DNA from: Zygnema cylindricum
Taxonomy: Eukaryota; Streptophyta; Zygnematophyceae; Zygnematales; Zygnemataceae
DNA length: 64,000 bases
Direction of reading: 5' to 3'
Assembly: GCA_037447655.1 (NCBI GenBank)
Contig: JBBHKE010001174.1
Span: forward strand, 1-64,000
Part shown: piece after piece, positions 49,533 to 60,720 of the stretch
How the letters are laid out: the number at the start of each line of letters is the position of its first letter
Numbering within the stretch: position 1 is the first letter of the stretch
Position numbers and translations under genes: made by a program
Notes under the pieces: model-generated
What the model was told of the DNA's origin: nothing
Database searches by the model: none
What the model saw: only the letters and a program-made list of their open reading frames with translations

Positions 49533-49716
49533 AGGGGAGAGAGCAAGCAGGGGGAGCGAGAGGGAGCGGGAGGGAGAGGGAGGAAAAGGTGGGGAAAGGA
49601 GGGGGAAAGTTGGGGGGAAGGGGAGGGAAAGGTGGGGGAAAGGGGGGGGGGAAGGGGGGGGGGGAAGGGGGGGGGGAAGGGGGGGAAAGGGGGAGGAAAA
49701 GGGGGGAGAGGGGTGA
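49516..49716 (+). other. Chimeric open frame: gag start read into GA-rich host DNA
   Basis: The ATG inside the 3' LTR gives MTSPLI from gag, then about 60 Gly/Arg/Glu/Lys residues (for example GGGRGGGRGGKG) from the adjacent GA repeat. The LTR TATA box lies about 45 bases upstream. Expression is not shown. Confidence 0.4.
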
Positions 49717-49882
49717 GAGAGGGAGAGAGGGGGGAGAGAGGGGGAGAGGGTGAGAGGGGGAGAGGGGGATTGGGGGAGTGGGAGCGGGTGGAGAAGGGGA
49801 CTAGAAGGGGGACGAGGAGGGGGGCAAGGAGGGGAGGGGGAGGGAGAGGGGAGAGGAGAGAGAGGGGAGAGAGGGGAGAGAG
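49538..49882 (+). repeat. GA-rich tract between the copia element and the host exon
   Basis: Irregular GGGGA/GAGAGG units for about 345 bases. It begins right after the target duplication. Confidence 0.9.
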
Positions 49883-50158
49883 TGTGTCCAAGGGCAGTGG
49901 ATGAGTTGAATCGCGTTTCCTTTGCTGTATCTCTCTCTGTAATGTAAAGCTTATTTCCTTCTTTTTTCCTAACATGGATGTTTCCTTTCTTTGTTTTTCT
50001 TCTCCCTTTTTTTCTTTCCTTTTTTTTTCTTTATTTTCTTTTTTCTTTTTTTTTTTTAGGTCTGTATGGCGGCTACGGAAAGATGCCTCGATCCGGTTCC
50101 TTTGGAACCCGCCGTGATTGACCGAATAATCAACGCTAAACTTTCTCGAGGAAATTAG
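49883..50158 (+). CDS. Last two exons of an unrecognised host gene downstream of the copia element
   Basis: Exon 50060-50158 follows a T-rich acceptor (TTTTTTTAG). It encodes 32 residues including CLDPVPLEPAVIDRIINAK, ending LSRGN and TAG. The preceding open segment, about 49883-49938, reads CPRAVDELNRVSFAVSLS and ends at GTAATG. The two join in phase 0 into one plausible amphipathic stretch, separated by a 121-base pyrimidine-rich intron. Earlier exons are not visible. The copia element lies directly upstream, so it may sit in an intron of this gene (inference). Confidence 0.5.
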
Positions 50159-51995
50159 AGAAAAATAGTCTTCTTTTTTTAACAAAAGGAAAATTTTAGT
50201 AGTTTCTTTGGTATAATAGTTGGTTCTAGTTGAGACTGATTTTTTAAGAAGTTTTGTTTTTTTTTAGCTTCATTTAATTCATTGTTCCTTTTTCCTTTTT
50301 TTTCTTTCTTTTCTTTTCTTTCTTGTTTTTTTTTGTATTCTTTTGTTGTCTTTTATTTGTTTAAATAGAATCTATTCATGTTGGTAACAATTTGATGGTG
50401 TTGTTTTGTCCCTATTTTTTGTTTTTTTGAGTGTTGATGAATAGAAAAAAAAAAAAAAAAAAAACTTTCTTGAGAGCTGCTTTTTGTTTTTATCCATCCT
50501 TTACTTTTTCCTTCGAATCTTTCTCAAATTAAGTATTGCTCATAAAGTATCTCCTCCAGTTCTTTCTTTTTGCAATTTTTTTTTTTTTAATTCCAAGAAC
50601 TCGATACTATTTATTATGAGGTTTTTTTTTCTATTCTGGTTTAAATAAGTTTTACATTTTTCTATTAATTTTAGTTTATAAATAATGAAGAAATCAGTGC
50701 AATGTCTTAATGATTGTTTTTTAACCAGAAACCCTGTTTTTTTTTTTTGTAACGAACCGGATTTAATATTATTTAGAAACATTATTTTTGGTACCAATAC
50801 GAGCAAGCGAGAATTTCTGCTTTGCCGGCTATTATACTGCCCTTCTCTACTAGAATTAGTAACCCTTAGTTTTTTTTATATTTTTTTTCTCCAAAAAATT
50901 AGAAAACAGAGGTAAAAGAACTCTACTATGTGGTCTATGAGGAGCCTTGTCGGAAAACAGTAGTGTGGTTACCACAAAATCTTCTTTTCAACTTATGATT
51001 CATTAATAGGGTGGTTGTTAGTGTTTTTGTATCGGGCTTTGGGAAATCGCGATACCCCATATAATTGAAAGTACGGATTTTTGGCCACTTAAGGGGCCCC
51101 GAATTGAAGCGTTGGGTGGTGATGATTTAAGGATAAAGTTCCATCTGACGAAAAGTGAGGTATTTTACAGAATTTTGTACTTTACCATACCATGTTCTAC
51201 TGTGTGTTTATATTTTTATTTGAAAAACGGCATTTCATAAGATCCTATCATGATTCTCCAACGGTCCGGGCGAAATAATTGACCGTTCAATAATTTTTTG
51301 GTCTTCATACAGGAAGCTCTGCAGTGGACTATATAATGTGTAGAATTGCTACACCTGGATATTTCTGATCCGTAGGACAAAGGCTAAGGGTGAAACTCCA
51401 TCAGGCGAAAAGTGAGGTTGTTTATTGGAAAAATTGTATTTTCGTACGAAGGCCGTATTGCTTTTTTTTTTTTTAACATGATTACTGGAGATTCGAGAAG
51501 ATTTTCCAAACTTTTGGGTGACAACGTCGACCGTCCAATTCTGTGTTTTCGAAGCAAGCGCTCATTCTATCCAGTGTCTGGATAGTCTCCTCCCTTGTTT
51601 TCAACGAGGAGACTAGCTAGACAAACTTGTAAAATGTGTACAAGTGGAAAGGTCACATACAATCCACGATGGATGTGAGATAGGAACGTTACATGTTGCA
51701 TACGCTACGCGCCTTTGGCTAGGATGCAAATCAAATCCACAGGAAACCACCAAAAAATGTTTGTTGAAGAATGTCCCCTAACGCCGCCTCCACCATCCAT
51801 TGACATCCTAAACTTGCCGCGCCTGCTTTTTTCAAATTTTCAAGGATAAAATACGAACGACAAAACAACGACAAAACACGAACGTACAAAGTGTACATTC
51901 ACTTAATTTTAATTTGCGGCTGGTCGTACAGATACGAGTTTCAAATTTTGTGCTTTTGGAATCTTTGACTGTGCTCTTAGTCAGTATATGAGCCT
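50159..51995. other. Spacer between the 50.1-kb exon and the LINE
   Basis: T-rich 3' region of the preceding gene, then the 258-bp imperfect repeat. Two perfect short hairpins lie at about 51567-51615 (CTATCCAG-TGT-CTGGATAG and GTCTCCTC...GAGGAGAC). No coding signal. Confidence 0.4.
51132..51435 (+). repeat. Imperfect tandem repeat, period about 258 bp
   Basis: The words AAGTTCCATCTGACGAAAAG and AAACTCCATCAGGCGAAAAG with neighbouring GTGAGG recur at about 51137 and 51393. The segments between them are diverged. Confidence 0.5.
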
Positions 51996-52037
51996 GCGTG
52001 GATCCATTTGAACTAAAGCACCTGTGCGATAGATTCC

Positions 52038-52298
52038 TTGCTCACACGACCTGATGGAGGAGTGAACGAAATATTAGTGCCACTAATTGATTACGTACGT
52101 AAATTGGCTACTGCCAAAGATTTAACACGTGGCAAAGGCCATGTGCTTTCTGACAATGTGGAGGCGAATCCACCAAAATCTATCACAAAATCTTTGTCTG
52201 AAGATATCCTGTCACGCTCCTTTCGTCTTCTCTTAAACTTTGTGGCAACCGGCGCTTCGAGTTTTCGTTTCAAAAAGACAAAGAGTGAAATAGAATAG
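52038..52298 (+). other. Open frame of 86 codons, unrecognised
   Basis: It begins at TTG, with the first ATG downstream out of frame. It reads GGVNEILVPLIDYVRKLA and ends FRFKKTKSEIE and a stop. The composition looks coding, and it also contains an in-frame CACGTGGC box (DLTRGKG). It may be a terminal exon, but no clear acceptor is seen. It lies just left of the LINE 3' end. Confidence 0.25.
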
Positions 52299-52948
52299 CA
52301 GGCGTTAAAAGCGACAGAGTGACTGCGAATAAAAGGAGGTTTCAGTGGTACAATGACATAGTACGCAATTTTCGTACAGTTATATAGTACGAAGTTACAG
52401 ATTCTACACTGAAATTGATCGGTTTGTAAAATCTTTTACGATTTTTCGTGTATGATTTTTTTGTTACGTGGCACCACTCAAAACAAGAAACGTAGCTTTC
52501 TAAGGAATTACCCGATGTCACAAAAAAAAGTCTTTATTGCAAAAATTGCAATTGCAAAACCATCTGAGTACAAAAGTGGAGAAAACTGAAAAAAAACATT
52601 TGGAGACTACAAGAGTTACAAGAAAGTAATCTACGCCTAAAAACTAAAACGAAACAAAGCAATATTAACAAGAGCAAAGAACCAAAACAAAGCAACAACA
52701 GACTTAGACCGCCGACAAATTGAAAAAACCCAGACTAGACTACCCCTAAACAACTAAGGTCCACAACCACAAAGATCATGGATGTGAACCGGGTCCCTTG
52801 GCATAAGGTCTGAAGACCTCGCCAGTCCTCAGCTAGTGTGCTACGTCGAAGGAGAGTCGCAGCTTGCGCCCGTTGAAGTGCAATTGAGACACGTTGTCGG
52901 TAGAACGCAACCAAAAGACTCGGTGGAGGTCTACTTGGACCCTGAGAT

Positions 52949-54374
52949 TCAAACGTTTGTCGCGCACAAGTTGTCGAAGGACTTGCCCAAAGATCCAAAA
53001 ACCTCCACTGCAAATGGGACGAATTGGTCCGACGGGTCTCGGTGAGCGTATTCCCTTTCTTTTGTAGCCGCTGCGTCCCGAGCCGCCACACATGAATGCA
53101 AAGCCGCGAAAGATGAAATGTGTGCCCCAGTCGGATCTGTGAGGACCACATCGCCAAGCGTCCTCCCAGCACCATGAAGAAAAACTAAGTCAACCTGAGG
53201 GCTCCGAGAACCCTTAGATTGGGGCCGAGGTGGAAGTATATTAGAAACCTCACGTTTGACGGTGTAGCCCGCCTCGGCACCAATGGCAGCAATGGCATCT
53301 CGCACCAAATCATGCGCGACAGTTCGTTCCCCCCCATGGGCGCAAGGAAGCAAATGGATTCCCTCAGCATCAATGGGTTGGTTACAAATGCACCGAGCCC
53401 CCCCCAATAGCGGAGGGCGAGGCAAACCCAACCGCAAGCGTAGAGCAAAAGTAAATTGGTCGGACGATAAACGAAGCGTCGAAAAAATAGGTGTTGCTTG
53501 AAAACACTCACCAGCCCCCGGCCTAGAACACGAACGTAAACGAGCACGCGCTTGAGCAGAAGGTAGCGCCTCCAAGAGGTTCGCAAAATCAGCGGCAGCC
53601 ACTTGCTCAGATATGCGTTGTTGAAGTTGGAAGTTAGTGTCGGCCATGATAGAATGAAAAGGAGGAAATTGGTTCCGAGCGTCCGGGGGAAGTAGCGCAC
53701 GAGCGGAAAGGAGAGCTTGGTCAAATGGAAACAGCCCGTCTTCCACCTTAGAGACAACTTGCGCCAGAATGGGGATATCATCCACAATGAAACGAGAAGT
53801 GATGGTAGGAACCACCAAAGCCCAACTACCCAAATACGCGGCTGGCGCAGCTTTGGCAACGGAAATCAAACCTAAACCGTCGCTGGAAATAGGGAGAAAG
53901 GCTTGTTGACTAGCGAGTGGCCCCTCCAGACGATCAAAAATCCCATGACCAACGAGATGATGAAGCACAACCAAAATCTTGTCGTCAAAAATCTTTAAGG
54001 GAAGACAAAAAAGAAGTCGTAGGTGGTAAAGTCCAAGCATGATAGAGAGGGCGCTGAGCAAAACAACGGATCAAGATCGAAAACGTCACTTGTGCGTCCG
54101 ACAGCTTAGGGAGATCGTCGCTATGAGAAAGATCCTCCAACAACGCATCCTCAACCGCTTGGCTTAAAAAAGAAGTACCACCAATAGGGCAACCTAAAGC
54201 CTTAATACCCTCATCGTGAGATGCAAGACGAAAACCATTGGGGAGCGGGCAATCCGACGCCAAACCTTGTGGGCACCAAGCTACACACTTAGATGGTTTC
54301 ACAGAGAGCCCGATCCGATGAAGTTGGTCTGCAAAATGAAAGAAAGCAGAAAAAACTTGATCGCGCGAACCCAC
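52949..54374 (-). pseudogene. LINE RT thumb, Cys/His motif and RLE endonuclease
   Basis: After motif C the frame reads RIGLSVKPSKCVAW. It later shows CICNQPIDAEGIHLLPCAHG, a Cys/His cluster, followed by SPQVDLVFL and GRTLGDVVLTDP. These fit the restriction-like endonuclease of R2-type elements. A frame change near 54061-53985 separates the two halves. Confidence 0.75.
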
Positions 54375-55278
54375 GATTTGCGTGTCATCGTCGATTGAAG
54401 GAAATAAGCAACCTGGGAAGGCTGTGGCTTACGTTGTTAATGCTTGAAGGTGGGCAAGAGCAAAAAGTGGTGCCACTAAAGGATCACCTTGGCGAGTGTC
54501 GGTTGCGGACTCTAAAGTGGCAACATCACCCAAAGGACCCCCAAGAGGAAAGAGTAGAGGGCTAGGCCGAGCATAAAAGGATCGAACAAAAGGGAACAAT
54601 AGATTGATAGGTGAAGGTGCATGTCGTATTTCTCGGAAAAAAACATTACAATCAACTGTATTGAAGGCATTAGCCACATCCACCTGAAGGACCACCCACT
54701 CAGGATGTAGATCCAAAACAGTTCGCAAACCATGGATAACCGACTCGCAACCCCCTTTTGTAGCAACACCAAATTGATGCGGCAAAAAATGGTCGTGAAA
54801 CGCTCCCTGGAGTTGGATGCAAATAGCACAAGGCCACCAAGCGGTACAAAACTTCACCACTGGCGATTGGACGAATCCCTCCAGCAGGCTTATAAACAGC
54901 CACAAGTCGAGCAGCAAAAAGAAGCGGGACTACACCATGGGGAATGTGACCACGAGCCATCTCTGAGGCTACCTTAAAGAGGAGGTCGAATCCTTGAGAT
55001 GGGGTCTCAGGAGGAAAGATATCACGAAGTAATTCACAAAACCATCCCAGAGGGACCTCCCGCCGAAAGGTGTAGGGACTTGGTGAGGGCCTTGGTAAAG
55101 GCTTCACGATCCAAATCAAACGATTCAAGAGGCTCATGCCCTTCAACAAATGAGAGAATGTCGTCAGGTGCATGAGGAAGTAACAAACGCAATGCGTCAA
55201 CAGTTGCCTCTGAAGATGGAGAGGGTGTGAAAGGCCAAAGAGCTCGCGCAGCCCTAGATAATTCACCCGAACGACCAA
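54360..55278 (-). pseudogene. LINE reverse transcriptase core
   Basis: Motifs occur in order but in shifted frames: KSLHLSAGGPSG, ARLVAVYKPAGGIRPIASGE, then VLQVDVANAFNTVDCN (motif A), TDTRQGDPLVAPLFAL (motif B), and IDDDTQIVGSRDQ (motif C). The catalytic Asp pair of motif C is present. Confidence 0.8.
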
Positions 55279-55502
55279 GGAGGACAGTTCGGTGTAGTCT
55301 CGCTGTAGAACTTGGTAATGGGGCGCGACAACGAGGAGGTCAGACAGAAAGGCCTATAACTTGATCTGTGTGCTCTTGTTGTAAAGAATCCCAATCGCCA
55401 CGCAAAAATCGCTGACATCGAGCCTTAGTCTCACGAGCTCCACTAGCTCCCCCTCGCGATAGCAAAAATAGAACCCAAAGCGGAAAACATGAATAGTAGA
55501 TG

Positions 55503-56219
55503 TCATGCTGTTTCATTTGAAATATCATTAGCCAATAAATCCAAAGGAAGACGCAAAGCTCTTTGGATAGGTTCTTGAAGATGATGGGGAATACGGGTGT
55601 AGAGACACGGGCGGGGGTAGCTCAAGGGATAGCACCCAATAACATCAAGGTGTCGAGCAAACTGCCAATCAGACGGAGATGGTTGACGATGAACAGGAGG
55701 GTGCGTAGGATGTTCAGGAGAACATGGGGGAATGTTAGCCTTGGTCTTCGGACAAGCTTTCGAATGTCTTGAGACACCTGCCCCTGCGGCGTACAGCTTG
55801 CCACACCCAAGACATGGAACTCGAGAAGGCCCCGTGTTGGGTACTGGAGTTGATGTGGTATCTGAAACCAGACGGGTCGGGGATAAAGGGGCCAAAGATG
55901 GAGGATGTGATGTTTGGGTTGATGTGCCCACATCCGATACCGATGAACCACCAAGAGAAGTTGGGGGTCTTGATGGAGGTAGTGGTGAAAGAGAGGTATA
56001 GAATTGAAGATTTGATTGTTCCCGACGATGAGGAGGCTGATAAAGGCTAGTATGGGGAAGTGAATGAGGAAGTTGTACGGAATGGGATGGAATAGGGTTA
56101 ATAGTGGGTGTAGGTTGTGGGTCGACAGGCATGGTTGAGTTCGTAGATGCGGACACTGTTATTGGAGGGTGTTGTTGCACGTGCAAGGTTGACAAATGAT
56201 CCAATGGAAGGGATTGCAA
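55503..56219 (-). pseudogene. LINE N-terminal region with zinc finger
   Basis: A Pro/Ser/Thr-rich stretch precedes CLGCGKLYAAGAGVSRHSKA and a further Cys (C-x2-C-x12-H-x4-C), an R2-like DNA-binding finger. The frame ends SNETA and stops; the neighbouring frame continues with RETKARCQRFLRGDWDSL. Confidence 0.75.
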
Positions 56220-56589
56220 ATGAGAGAGAGATTCATCTTGGGGGTTCGGAATGAGAGGGGTAGGGGGCTCAATTGGGGGGGCTAATCGAGGTCACAAGTG
56301 ATCGAGAGAAGAGGGAGACGGGGATTGGGACGCACGCCGCTTTTGAGGAGCCACAGAGAACGTGATACCGAGTCTTAGAAGATACAAAACTGAAAACTCC
56401 AACAAAAGACCACTCCAAAAAAGGCGGGTAGTAACCAAGGGACGAGCCAAATTCGGTTTGGGATTGGGCGCGCTTAGTGGAAGGGTAAAATCGGTGTGGG
56501 AAGCTCTCCTTGGTGGGCCTAAGTAGGCAAAATAAAAAGTGAAATAAAACAGGCTCCTTGGGTGATAGGAGGAAGATAGTCGAAAAAAC

Positions 56590-57290
56590 GTGCAGGCCGA
56601 CCACACGCCAAATTTGGCGCCGGAGAGACAAAGAGAAGGTCGGAAAAAGTTATTAGGAAACCATGGCCGAGGCGTCCGTGCCGTCGGCAAAAAAAAAAAT
56701 TCTCCAAAATACTTGCTAATGGCACGACAAATTGAGTGGTGAAGATGGTAAGAGACGTCCACGAAAAGAAAAATGATATCGGCCGAAATTGGCGGAGCCG
56801 AATATGAAAAAACTACAGAACGGATGGAGTCGATTCACCCACGAATAGAAAGGTCTTTGCAAATACTCTCTGTAGAGTACCTGTACGCCAAATTTGGCGC
56901 CAGATCTTGAAGAGAATGTGAAAAAACCCTAAGAGGAAACTATGGCCAAAGCTTCTATAAAACAACTCCCTCCAATACGAGCTGATCTTACGTAATCTTG
57001 ATACTTGACTAACTTCACGCCAAATTGGGCGGCCAAAATGGCAAGAGATGGCCACAAAAGGTAAGAAGGAAATCGGCCGAAACTGGCAGACCCGATTAAT
57101 AAAAAACGAGAGGGCAAATGGAGGTGATTTGCTCACCAATAGAAAGAGTTTTGAAAATACGTTTTTTGAAGTACCCGTACGGCAAATTTGACGGCGGATA
57201 CACGAAGAGACGGTAAAAAAACCCTAGCAGGAAGCCATGGCCGAAGCTTCTCGAAGGCCACCGGGGAGTATATATTACAGCCAGGAATGA
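56590..57290 (-). repeat. Tandem monomers of about 285 bp upstream of the LINE
   Basis: Three imperfect units begin near 57177, 56885 and 56605 (spacing 292 and 280). Each contains a version of CGCCAAATTTGGCGCC, then GAAGAGA...AAAAACCCTA, and CATGGCCGAAGC. A second shared block has ATCGGCCGAAANTGGC. They sit at the 5' end of the minus-strand LINE, as promoter monomers do in some LINEs (inference). Confidence 0.7.
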
Positions 57291-57427
57291 TGTTTGTACA
57301 ATTCCACAGACCTCCTCATGGAACCACTACCTCGATTGGTTTTTGCCGATACTCGTGACTAATCTTGCCGTACTATGTGTACGAAACGAAGTACGCCACG
57401 AATCACTATTAGCATTGAGCTCTAGTA

Positions 57428-57975
57428 CACCGCCAATAGCTATTAGAGTAGATAACGCTGATTCGGTGCCCTTTTTTCAAAAAAAAAAACTTGAAATACA
57501 ATCCATAATTCTATTTTTTCCATTTTTATAATTAGGGTTTTTTTTTCAATTAGCGTTAATAATGGAAGTACAGTGCGATGAAAATAGTGTGGCGTACTGA
57601 CAAGGTATTTTTGTACGAAGTGGTACTTTTTGAATTACAAAGGCATAAAAAGACACTTAACATTATTGCGCACACATGTGAATGTGCACTAGAAGAAAGA
57701 GACGCAAACTAGTCGAAAAAAATCACGTTCTCATATGTTCGTCCGTCGACCGTGTGAACAGCACGACGGCGTACGAATTGTCAGGTTTTGTACTCGTACG
57801 CATATTAATGTTGACATCGAAAGGGCGAGTATTTATTATTCACGAAAACCCAAATTACAGTTAGGGATTAATAAGTATATATATATTTTTTTCCAAAAAA
57901 AAAAAATCATGATTAGTGTTAATAACATTTTTTTCTACCCTATTTATTCCTTTACTCTACTATTGATTGACGGTG
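57428..57975. mobile_element. Long TA-family element, 548 bp
   Basis: The left end CACCGCCAATAGCTATTAGA and the right end CTACTATTGATTGACGGTG are flanked by TA/TA. A small scrap of another copy (GCCACGAATCACTATTAGC) precedes it at 57395. Confidence 0.75.
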
Positions 57976-58660
57976 TAGTGTAGCGATGGGTAGTGCACTA
58001 TTCTTTTTAGTTTATAAAATTTTATGTTGGAAACTTTTACCGCCCTTAGCCCTAAATATAAGCGTTTACGCAAATCAATATTTCTCTCTTTTATGCATCG
58101 ATGCGATTCATTTGTGATTGATGTGTCACACAAAAACATATCAAAAATCGTCTAGAGGTCATCGATACACAACCCCCGGTGTTTAAAGTTTGAACAATAC
58201 AGTACAGTACATCGCCAATCGCTACTAGCGTATAGGTTTCTTTAGCGAATAGGAATTATTTCAGTAATTTACACTAATTTGGAATTTTAAAATAAAAAAA
58301 AAAAATACATTCTAATTGTTTACTAATGCTAGTTTCAGTAATTTGGGTCTTTGAAAAAAAAAATGTCGGTTGCAAACATGCTTACACTAATATAGGTACT
58401 TGTACAAAATTTGACAACTCGTACACAAATCGTAAGTTCACACACTCGAAACGTGGTTGTTGGACGAATATGTGCGAAAGTGATATTTGACAGCCCGATT
58501 TCATCCCCTTTTTAGAGCGCATATTCTCATACGTCCGTGGTTACTAAAACTCGTTAAATATACTTTTTCACTTAAAAATGTACTATTTTGTACGGTCTGA
58601 CACTGACCGTACACCATACTATTTAAAAGACAACGTAATTTCGTTTTGGATATAAACCCC

Positions 58661-58855
58661 AAATTTTTTGTCGTCAAAGTGGGTCGAAAAACACAAGACG
58701 ACAAATTTTTGTACATCGTAAGTTCGAGGATGACGCAAATTGTACTCTACAAATTTGCGATTCCTTCGTACGGTTGGAACTTAGGCAGTACGGCGCTAAG
58801 TTTTACAGCAAAACGACAGAAAAAAACCCTTACTTATGCAGATGGGGACATACCC
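58661..58855 (+). mobile_element. Right-end remnant of a PIF/Harbinger-like element
   Basis: The sequence matches the last about 190 bases of the 14329 element (GGGTCGAAAAACACAAGACG ... GATGGGGACATACCC). Its terminal TAA is also the left TAA of the next element. Confidence 0.75.
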
Positions 58856-58858
58856 TAA

Positions 58859-59852
58859 GGGCACTTTCCCATGTGCTAAAGTTACAGTTATTTTCTGTCG
58901 TTTTCCTTTGTAACTTGGAAAAAAAGGAAAAAATCTGCAGTCGTACCAAAAAATTCAAATTACCACCGTACAAGTTACGTTCCATTAAAACTTTAGCTGT
59001 ACCGCAGTTTGTCGTCTATCGCGATTCGGTTTATCGTTTAGCGAGTTTAGACCCACTTTCAGATCATCTTCAAACTTTAATAAAATCACCTCGCGAGGTG
59101 ATTTTAAATAAAGTTCCACGACGTGGCCGAATATGCATATGATTTCGCACGCGGCGGAGGTTTTTGATAAAATTTTCCTCGAAAAAAAAAACAGACTGCA
59201 CGTTTACAGCCTGTACGTACTTTTTTCCGTGCACCTTTTTCCGTACAGAGGCAGTGGAGGGGTCTCGACCAACGGACGCCATTTTCGCAAAAGCGAAGTC
59301 CGTGAAAGGGCCTCTCTCTCTCTCCCTCTCCCACTAACGCTTATATCTCACAATTCTTGCAATGAAAAATGGCAAGAAAGGTATCAAATGAAAGATCTAT
59401 GAAAACGATTTCTTTTGACTATCTTTGAGCGTATTTTGATGGCAAGTAGAGTAGGAAAAGACAAAAAACAACAATCGGAAAATCATGGCGGAAAGTTTTA
59501 GAAATTGTGACGTGGGCGCTGTCATAGTTGAGCGTGACGCCCGTGACGTCACAATGTCACAAACCCTAAACAGCTGCAATACCTCCACGTCGACAATGTG
59601 GCGTGCAGATATTGCGAAGTGACAGAAACTGTTCAACGTGCGGGTGGACGCCTGAAATCGAAATTGAGTGGAAGTTTCGCAACATTTTGTGTACCGTTTA
59701 TGTGTCACATGCTTCGTACACGTCTACGCTTGTCACTTTTTGAAGTAACAAGTTATTTGCGATTACATCAGAATGCTCATAAAGATGTACGAAGAATATT
59801 CGCTAGAAACAAAGTTACAAGATTAAAGTTTCGGTTAAATGGGAAAGTGCCC
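58859..59852. mobile_element. PIF/Harbinger-like TIR element, 994 bp, nested
   Basis: Ends GGGCACTTTCCCATGTG and the matching AAATGGGAAAGTGCCC are flanked by TAA/TAA. It lies inside the TA-family element 58210-59929, next to a remnant of a related element (58661-58855) that shares the same TAA. Confidence 0.85.
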
Positions 59853-59941
59853 TAAGTTATGCTATTTGAGAATTTGAAAAAAAAAGCGGGACGGAATTAG
59901 TATACATTAGGCTAATAGCGATTGGCGGTGTACTGTACAGT

Positions 59942-60141
59942 ACACCTTGAATCGTTATTAGCGTATAGAAATTATTAGTGTAAAGAAAAAATTAGCATCA
60001 TTCATTCTAATTTAGTGCCAGGAGACGTGGCAGATTATGGTCCACGTCCTTAAATAGTGTAGTTTGTTATATTTAAGGTATCAATGTCAAAATTTTGGGG
60101 TGCCGATATAGCGTACATAAGGCTAATAACGATTGACGGTG
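59942..60141. mobile_element. TA-family MITE, 200 bp
   Basis: Ends CACCTTGAATCGTTATTAGC and CTAATAACGATTGACGGTG are flanked by TA/TA. It is nearly identical to the next copy at 60200. Confidence 0.8.
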
Positions 60142-60199
60142 TACTATAGTGTAGTTCAGAATATTACGAACTCCAACAGTCAGCGGCAGGTGTACTGTA

Positions 60200-60398
60200 C
60201 ACCTTGAATCGTTTTTAGCGTATAGAAATTATTAGTGAAAAGAAAGAATTAGCGTCATTCATTCTAATTTAGTTCCATGAGACGTGGCAGATTATGGTCC
60301 ACTTCCTTAAATAGTGCAATTTATTATATTTAAGGTATCAATGTCAAAATTTTGGGGTGCCGATATAGCGTACATAAGGCTAATAACGATTCACGGTG
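60200..60398. mobile_element. TA-family MITE, 199 bp, close copy of 59942
   Basis: Ends CACCTTGAATCGTTTTTAGC and CTAATAACGATTCACGGTG are flanked by TA/TA. It has only scattered differences from the 59942 copy. Confidence 0.8.
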
Positions 60399-60535
60399 TA
60401 GCGTTCTAGAAGGTTCAATGGTCCTGCCTTTCTGAAAAATGAATCTCAGCCGTTCATGACGTCTAGAAAAGATTGAACGTCAGAAAATTAGTCCGGAGAG
60501 ATTGGAAGGTTCTTTGGCAAGTCCAGTGGACACCT

Positions 60536-60720
60536 ACCACACTGCCTAATCGTTATTAGAGCAAGGATGTAGTGTTTATACGAAATTAGAATCTATAATA
60601 CTAATTTTTGGAATAACACGTGGCAGAATTTAGTCCACCCTCTTAAATAGTGTTGCTAATAATATTTAATGATTTTCGAGCGTAAAAATTGGCGACCATA
60701 TTAGTGGTATCAACTCGAGT
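60536..60720. mobile_element. Decayed TA-family MITE
   Basis: A left-end-like CCTAATCGTTATTAGAGC and the core words ACGTGGCAGAATTTAGTCCA and CTTAAATAGTG match the 25508 subgroup; the right end is barely recognisable. Confidence 0.45.

Larger units (their letters stand above)
52515..57300 (-). mobile_element. Non-LTR retrotransposon with restriction-like endonuclease (R2/NeSL/HERO-like), broken
   Basis: Read on the minus strand, the element has tandem 5' monomers (about 56590-57290). These are followed by an N-terminal zinc-finger region, a reverse transcriptase, a Cys/His motif and a PD-(D/E)xK-type endonuclease. A possible 3' end has AATAAAG next to a T-rich stretch near 52515-52545. Several frameshifts break the single long frame expected. 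Element ends are approximate, and I see no target duplication. This domain order places it with RLE-type LINEs rather than the APE-type L1 group. Confidence 0.8.
58210..59929. mobile_element. Long TA-family element split by Harbinger-like insertions
   Basis: The left part 58210-58660 matches the 43344 element closely; the right end (about 59856-59929) finishes with GCTAATAGCGATTGGCGGTG. The intervening 1.2 kb is the 58661-58855 remnant and the 58859-59852 element. Confidence 0.8.

Noticed and set aside
52833-55000. Several plus-strand frames across the LINE
   Set aside because: Antisense shadows; RT and endonuclease motifs are all on the minus strand.
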